Shown here: positions 57,919-64,000 of the stretch, one piece after another | How the letters are laid out: each line of letters begins with the position of its first letter | Position numbering within the stretch: position 1 is the first letter of the stretch | Origin: Trileptium ribeirensis | Taxonomy: Eukaryota; Nematoda; Enoplea; Enoplida; Thoracostomopsidae | Assembly (NCBI GenBank): GCA_030248225.1 | Contig: JASANE010021084.1 | Span: 62,001 to 126,000 of the forward strand | Direction: 5' to 3' | DNA: 64,000 bases | The notes under the pieces: generated by a model | Database searches by the model: none | The model's input: only the letters and a program-made list of their open reading frames with translations | Told to the model about the DNA's origin: nothing | Program-made: the position numbers and the translations under genes

Positions 57919-60591
57919 GTTAAACAACTGAACACTGCTATCGCTGAGAATGCAGACGTCTTCAGCACGCACGATTTTGACCTAGGGCGCTACACTGAAC
58001 ATAGGCACCGCATAGAGACCGGAGATGCTAAGCCGATCAAGCAAGCACCGTATCGACTAGCACATTCCTTACGCGAACCGCTTAGAGAGGAACTATATAG
58101 TATGCTAGATGCGGGACTAATTTCACCATCAAGCTCACCTTGGGGATCACCAATAGTGTATGTAACCAAGAGTGATGGCTCACTCCGCCTCTGTGTGGAC
58201 TTTCGGAAGGTAAACACAGTAGCAGAACAGGATGCATATCCATTGCCTAGAATAGACGACATTTTAGGATGCCTCCGAAACACTAAATTAATGTCTAGCT
58301 TAGACTTAAATAAGGGCTTCTGGCAACTAGAGTTGGACCCAGAAACAAAAGATAAGACATCCTTTGTAACAGTTCATGGACAGTACGAATACAATGTTCT
58401 GCCGTTCGGATTAAGTTCATCTCCAGGGGCTTTTGAACGCTGCATGTCCATGATTTTAAAAGGATTAGAGTGGGAAAAATGTTTAATCTACATAAATTAC
58501 ATACTAGTGTTTTCACCAACGTTCGAAGATCACCTAACGGATCTAATTAGAGTTTTCGACCGTTTTCGCAGAGCAAACTTAAAATTAAAACCAGCAAAAT
58601 GCCATTTTGGCCGAGGCAGTTTAAAGTATTTAGGACACATAATTAGTAGAGAAGGTGTCAAGCCTGACCCAGAAAAGGCAATAGCGATCGAAGAATTTAA
58701 ACGTCCGGAGACATTGAAGCAGCTTCAAAGTTTCATAGGACTAGTAGGGTATTACCACAAATTTATACCGAACTACTCAGATATATGCGAACCACTGAAC
58801 GAACTAAAACGCAAGGATGCAGTATTTAAGTGGACTCCTAAGTGTGAGGACGCGTTTAAGAAACTAAAACAGGCACTATTAGATGAACCCGTGCTAGTGC
58901 ACCCTGATTTCACACAGCCATTTACTTTGCAAACGGACGCTTCAGGATACGCAATGGGCGCAGTGTTATCGCAGAAAACTAAGCAAGGTCTCAAACCCAT
59001 TGCGTACGCAAGTAAAGCCCTACTAGACTATCAACGTAGATACCCCGCAATAGAGGCCGAAGCTCTCGCGATTAGATGGGCAGCGCTACACTTTAAACAT
59101 TACCTAGTAGGGCACAAATTTCATGTAGAAACTGACCATAAGCCACTCAAGGCTTTATTCGACAAACCGCCTCGCAACTCGCGTTTATCTCAATGTCGCA
59201 GCGAATTATTGCTCGAATTCGGAGGGTTTGAAATACAATATAGACCAGGTAAGGAAAACGGCAATGCTGATGCTTTGTCGCGGGATCCACGATACGACCC
59301 GTCCATAAGTGAAGAGCAGGGAGACACCTACGAAATATTAATGATGGGTGGAGGACGACGCACCGGACCTCGCCCACCAACGACCTGCACAGCATGGGAC
59401 CAATCGCACCTGCCGTATCCCGTACGCACAGTAGCACCGCTGGCAACTGGCGCGCCCACCCCTATAACGGGAAGCCCAGTAGCTCCCCCAGGCCAGCCAA
59501 ACCCTGAAGCAATTCCATCGCAACTGGTTCCCGACACGCAAATTACTACAGTACCCCCAGCAACGCTTACTCAGCAAGCACCCACGCTAAGTGCAATCCC
59601 AATCAGAATGGATCCAGTGGAAACTCCAGTAATATCGGTACGCACTACAACTATCTCGGGTTATGAAGTCGGACCTCAGGCTCGAGGATCAAAAAGGCCA
59701 CACCGGCCTGAATCAGAGACCGTAGGACTAAGAGCTACCACACTACCAACAGAACAGGAATTCGATGGACTCATGAAATTAATGATGCACTATGAAACAG
59801 AAATACTGCCGACCGTTAGGATCGAGGACGCACAGGATACTCACGAAAACATATACTTACCGTTCTTTTCAGATCTCCCGGATTTTAATTTAGTACGGCT
59901 CTTGCCATATATACAAAATGACCCGGAATTGGGTCCAATTTGGTGGTATTTGTATAACAAAACACGGCCCAGGGCCGAGCTACGCGCACTAAGAATAGAA
60001 ATGCGAGCCCATTACTTCGAGTTAGCTCAAGACACCAAGATATTATACATGCATCCGTTACAACCAGGAGACATAAACTATAAATTATGCGTTCCTATCA
60101 CGCTCGTACAACAAATACTCAAGCATGAACATAACACTCTGTATGGAGGACATCCTGGCCGTGATCGGTTAATAGCAAAATTGAAACAATTTTACTATTG
60201 GAAGGGTATGTCAGAACACGCACAACAATGGATCAGGCGCTGCACTCTATGCCAATCCGTGAAGGACCCGATTTTTCGGATAACCACCGGATTGGGCAGG
60301 GTTCCGTTGGCAAATCAACCAATGTATCGTGTATTCGTAGACATACTCGACATTCAGGTCAGATCACAAGCAGGCAATCGCTACGTTATTGCATTTATAG
60401 ATCAATTTACAAAATTCGCTGTCGCAGTAGCAATAAGGCACCAGGATGCACACACTGCCGCTCACATATTTTTATATGAGGTAGTTAATAAGTACAGAGC
60501 TCCCAGGGAGCTATATTCTGATAGAGGAGATGCTTTCACCGCCACATGTTTGAAAGCCTGTGCCAGGAAATGCACATATTTCGGCACATGA
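57919..60591 (+). pseudogene. pol: Pol, reverse transcriptase, RNase H and N-terminal integrase
   Basis: Open from 57,919; copies the element RNA and joins the DNA to the host genome. Order: reverse transcriptase (EHRHRIETGDAKPIKQAP, SPWGSPIVYVTK, AYPLPRIDDIL, NVLPFGLSSSPGAF), RNase H (LQTDASG, IEAEALAIRW, ETDHKPL, NADALSRDP), then the integrase zinc finger (HEHNT...HPG...CTLC, about 60,124-60,260) and core with its first two acidic residues (FVDILD, YSDRGD). The reverse-transcriptase active site reads YINY (58,489-58,500) where YIDD is expected, so both catalytic aspartates are lost. About 270 residues separate RNase H from the zinc finger, largely proline/threonine-rich (59,290-59,760), longer than is usual for Gypsy elements. 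The frame ends at 60,591 after a one-base shift near 60,530-60,545. Confidence 0.93.
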
Positions 60592-61646
60592 GTTTAGCTT
60601 ACCACCCTCAAGCAAATGGTGAGATTGAAAGATTCAATAGGACACTATTATATTTACTACGAGTAAGCGTACCGCAAGATGATCACCATTCATGGGATAT
60701 ACCATTACCATTTTTTGTGATGGCTTATAATTCTTCGGTACACACAGCCACCAAATATCCACCATTTTTACTAATGCATGGATTTTATCCTAGGTTTCCC
60801 GAAGAATACGACACGCATAGTGCAGCCACAGGATACATTGGAGCTCACTCCTATAGGGCCAACGCGCAGCGGTGGATGGCTTCTACTAGGGAACGCGCAT
60901 ATCAATCAATGAGAGCCGCTCAGGAAATAAATCGGCTAAGGTATAATAGGCGAGCTCGCGAACCACGTTATCAAACAAGTGAATTAGTCTGGCTCTATAG
61001 GCACGACACCACCCCAGGAACATCTAGGAAACTTACACCTCGTTGGTGCGGACCATACGAAATAGTAGGGATCACCCCGCCATGCATGCGCGTGAGGATG
61101 CATTCCAATCCGGAAGGTATGGCACATGTTGTACACCTTAATAGAACTAAGCCGTGCTTTAGAGCATTAGATCCAGTGCCTAATGTAGGAGACTGGCTAG
61201 GCCAAGTACACGCTTCTGTATTAGAAAGGGGATTGAATGAACCCACCCAAAGAATTATTGCTGATAGGGATTTTGTAACAGAAATAGAAACCGTAGACGA
61301 GGTAGCAGTACGCACAGTAAGAACAGCAGTCAGTGATAGTTCGGACACAGAAAGTATAGAAATGGGTGACCCCAATGATCCCAACTTTTACCGCAGGACG
61401 TACGCAGAGATCGAGGCCGAACAAGCAGCAATGGAGCACATCGAGTACCGGACGGACGACTACGAACCACAGAGTCCAAGGACGGTCAGGAATCGGATTC
61501 CACTGACTGATCCGGATAGAGAAATAGAACCAACTTGGCCACCAATATCGCAGGAACAAGTTACCAGCCGAGAGGCCTTTTCATACATACCAGAACCTGG
61601 TAGCCGAGACACGCAGGTGGAATATGGACGAGAACTGTGCCAGTGA
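60546..61646 (+). pseudogene. pol: Pol, C-terminal integrase with GPY/F-type module
   Basis: Continues the integrase after the frameshift, in the next frame. AYHPQANGEIERFNRTL supplies the third catalytic residue (Glu) of the D,D-35-E triad. RYQTSELVWLYRHDT and LTPRWCGPYEIV form the GPY/F module found in Ty3/Gypsy and gammaretroviral integrases, followed by HLNRTKPC. The tail is acidic (VTEIETVDEV, DSSDTESIEMGDPN). No chromodomain is visible. The stop at 61,646 is six bases ahead of the ATG of the next frame, so the two genes abut. Together with the preceding segments this completes protease, reverse transcriptase, RNase H and integrase in the usual Gypsy order. Confidence 0.9.
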
Positions 61647-61651
61647 CGACG

Positions 61652-62953
61652 ATGGAGCGAATAGCGGCCACCAGCGAGGAAGTTCCATTCGGCGTACCGA
61701 CTGTCGGTGTTGGAATACTCGAGGGACAGCATTTCTACCCAGCGGACATTACGCTGTCTACCACACCTCGAGGAGCTTCAGGTGGAATCGCAGTACCTGG
61801 ACCATACACCTCCGGAGATCTACGTTATGCAATCATGCTCGCCGCTCAGGACCATCCATTATTTCAATCGCGACCCGCTGAACATATTATGGCGTCACGG
61901 CTACGGGTACCAATGGAGATGGCAACTCGAAATGTCGGGGACTATACAACAATGCGTCCCTATAGCGCTCCACCAGCAGCTGCCGACTGACCTATGTCTC
62001 CCCACCACTATGTATTTCGTGAGGCGGCTGTCACTCAGCCACCTCCAGGGTCGCCGATGTCCAGCTATTTGTCGGAGACTTCGGGAGAAGGCACAACCGT
62101 GGACGTAAGAGCAGCTGAAGCAGACGACGAACTAACCAGCCAAACATCGCAGGAACCATCTTCCACCGAGCGGCTCGGTCGGGCAGGATAGGAGACATCA
62201 AGTAGCGACTCTAGGACGCAACCGGGAACCTCTGGATCACTAAGCGAATTCACACTTGCAGGATCAAGTAGTGATGCGACAGCAGCTCGGAGAAGAACTG
62301 GACGTCCAGTGACCTTGAGTGCTCCTCCTCGCACACGAGCACCGCCAGAAGACCGAGGAAAGGGCCTCGTTGGACGGGCCACCCAGCGGAAACAAGTCAC
62401 ATCAACACGAAGCGGTTCAACCATTCAATTTGCTAGTACCGAACAACCAGGACCGTCCACAGTAACCATCGCTGAGCTAGTACACCCCACTACTACCACT
62501 ACTACCTCCTCAGGAATAATACGACTCAGCATTGCCCAGGCAACAGCACCAACCAGACACCTCCTTCATCGCCAGGCTAGGGACCGGGTTTTTAGACCAT
62601 ATGGCGCAGCATCGGACGAGGAAGTAGGAGACGCCCTACGTAGGCCTAGACGAGTGACTTTCCAGGAACTGGCGGCGACTACTAGCGAAACGGCTGGAAC
62701 CTCTACTAGACTAGCATCTACTACTCGCACGCAGTCTACCAGTGTCACCACCTCAATGACCAGTGCACCAATCGCGACACCACAACAATTTCTGAGGGAC
62801 GAACGCTCCTTAGGCAGGACTCGAACACCCACTTCATTCCCACGCTATTCTTCTAGCCAGGAGCTACATCCTGCAGCCTGGCGACAACGGACGCCCCGAC
62901 CACCACCGTACGAAGAATCTGATTCAGACGATCCAGACTTACGCATAGACTAA
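61652..62953 (+). pseudogene. Retroelement 3' gene, Ser/Thr/Pro/Arg-rich protein with a PPPY motif
   Basis: From ATG 61,652 one frame runs to 62,953 (about 433 codons), broken by TGA at 61,988-61,990 and TAG at 62,189-62,191. The first 110 residues look folded (VPFGVPTVGVGILEG, GDLRYAIMLAAQDHPLF). The remainder is low complexity, rich in Ser, Thr, Pro and Arg. The C-terminus reads RPPPYEESDSDDPD (about 62,897-62,938): PPPY is the late-domain type that recruits Nedd4-family ligases for budding, and it sits next to an acidic serine cluster. This slot is where env normally lies in errantiviruses, but there is no signal peptide or membrane anchor. I do not recognise the family; a role in particle assembly or release is inference. 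Confidence 0.55.
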
Positions 62954-63079
62954 CTCAACCCATGCTAGCACGTATCTGTAATCATGCAAACGAACAACCA
63001 TAAGAAGGGGGAATTAGAAGAGGGGTCCAGAGATATATATACAATTTTTATTAGAAGACCAGATCATCTTTACATTTAG
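62954..63079 (+). other. Candidate polypurine tract and 3' end of the retroelement
   Basis: After the last stop, AAGAAGGGGGAA (63,002-63,013) and AGAAGAGGGG (63,016-63,025) form a purine run of the type that primes plus-strand DNA at the edge of a 3' LTR. The sequence that follows does not match anything between 48.2 and 49.9 kb, so the expected LTR is absent, replaced, or lies beyond the window. A TATATATA patch is at 63,032-63,041. Confidence 0.45.
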
Positions 63080-64000
63080 ACTTATTCCCAATATGTACAT
63101 TATAGATGCATCGGGCCCCACAGCACGAACAACATCAATGCCCGTTTGATCCCAAAGGGCGTGCGGCACGCACCAGTGGACATCGACGGGCACGTGTTCC
63201 CAAAGGCGCCTCAATACCTTGTGGATCGAGCAGAGCGGTGTGAATTCTTTTCGCTCAAAAGCAAAAGGTGGGGCTACCTGTCCAACGAGCATTCCTCCGC
63301 CGATCGCTTCGAACACGAAGGGAGGCGTCTCGCCAGTGCTGCCGAGCACTACCATCTCAGCACCCTGCAGCTGTTGGGACGCGACGAGGAAGCAAAAGAG
63401 TTGGGTGAAATGGACATTTCTCCAACCGAACTCCAGCTCCGCAGCATCGCCCTACAACGCCAGATCCCGCATAGTGTTCGGCGGTGGCACATGTCCTACA
63501 GGGCACACCTGATGCGGCCGATTCTGTTGGCAAAATTCAACATTGATGAGTACGCCGAGGAGTTGGAAAGAACCGGCAGCCGGTCAGTCCTCAGCGACTC
63601 AATGGACAATTTTTGGGGCACGGGTATGCCCCCGGCCCAATGTAGCGGCCACCGAACAATCTGTCATAACGTTACCGGCCGGTTGCTCGAGGAGATCCGA
63701 GCTTTCAATCGCGACGGGTTCGTTAGATGGCCACGGGTAATCATCGTCGGTGACGAGCAGGCCCTGCCGCTCCTCGACGTAGCCGACGAGCACAACTGGC
63801 TCGTCCTCACGTACCCAACGCTGACGATGGTCGAGCTGCTGCAGTGGGCCAACGCCCTACTCACGCCGCAAACGGACTGCGTCTTCGTTTTGGGCGGCTA
63901 TGACGACGTGTGGCTGGAACCACGGAAAGCATTTTCGCCGGGTGCTTACTTCAAGCGCATAAAACGACACCTGGGAGTATTGGACCGGCGTGTCCGGGAA
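63080..64000 (+). CDS. NADAR (YbiA-like) domain plus degenerate SGNH-hydrolase-like domain, partial
   Basis: One frame is open from the codon after TAG 63,077 to the window edge, 307 codons, with no early ATG, so the true start lies in an upstream exon or at an acceptor-like TTACATTTAG / ACATTATAG. Residues about 52-190 read as a NADAR domain: FFSLKSKRWGYLSNEH, then AAEHYHLS with the family glutamate, HLMRPILLAKFN, LERTGSR and SMDNFWGTG with the conserved Asp and WGxG (63,602-63,628). NADAR proteins act on ADP-ribose- or NAD-linked groups. From residue about 220, VIIVGDEQ, LTYPTLTMVELLQWA and CVFVLGGYDDVW follow the SGNH/GDSL plan, but the catalytic Ser of GDS is Glu here, so it is probably inactive. 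GC content is higher than in the retroelement. Host gene or cargo of a second element cannot be decided. Confidence 0.65.

Noticed and set aside
63014..63355. Minus-strand 113-codon frame at the right edge
   Set aside because: Lies opposite the better supported NADAR-containing frame and has no recognisable domain.

Overview
Eukaryotic, almost certainly invertebrate-animal DNA. AT-rich sequence without long host reading frames is crowded with minisatellites, decayed non-LTR retrotransposons, small inverted-repeat DNA elements and one large envelope-bearing Ty3/Gypsy-type retroelement. I could not fix the species. No bacterial operons, rRNA or CRISPR arrays are visible, I could not support any tRNA gene, and no host gene was recognised apart from a possible one entering at the right edge.

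Layout. 1-28 kb: AT-rich intergenic DNA with tandem arrays (70-bp units near 1 kb, 30-bp units at 7.1 kb, about 90-bp units at 15.5-18.3 kb, about 33-bp units at 25.5 kb, about 26-bp units at 27.1-27.6 kb), two broken LINE 3' ends on the minus strand (2.0-3.15 kb), a perfect long hairpin at 3.9 kb, and a 500-bp inverted-repeat element at 25 kb next to a relative in the opposite orientation. 28-48 kb: a patchwork richer in GC, with a LINE 5' fragment (29.6 kb), dispersed repeat families, a 2.3-kb minisatellite (38.8-41.1 kb), a 1-kb pyrimidine-rich tract (41.9-42.9 kb), a 1,020-bp hAT-like element with a target-site duplication (42.9-44.0 kb), and several LTR-like promoter/poly(A) segments. It reads as a graveyard of old LTR elements.

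48.7-63.0 kb: a decayed retroelement on the plus strand. In order: promoter-like leader with diverged tandem repeats, primer-binding-site candidate, gag (capsid plus one zinc knuckle), a repeat-rich spacer, an unrecognised middle gene, an envelope gene of the F-like class I fusion type (signal peptide, furin-type site, fusion peptide, transmembrane anchor), then protease, reverse transcriptase, RNase H, integrase, and a serine/threonine/proline-rich 3' gene. Envelope lying between gag and pol is unusual; known errantivirus-type elements read gag-pol-env. In-frame stops, frameshifts and a reverse-transcriptase active site read as YINY instead of YIDD show that this copy is dead. No matching LTR pair was found inside the window.

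63.08-64.0 kb: a GC-richer open frame of 307 codons, open at the window edge, that reads as a NADAR (YbiA-like, ADP-ribose/NAD-linked) domain followed by a degenerate SGNH-hydrolase-like domain. Whether it is a host gene or cargo of the retroelement cannot be decided here. It and the gag-env-pol order are the two most interesting signals.
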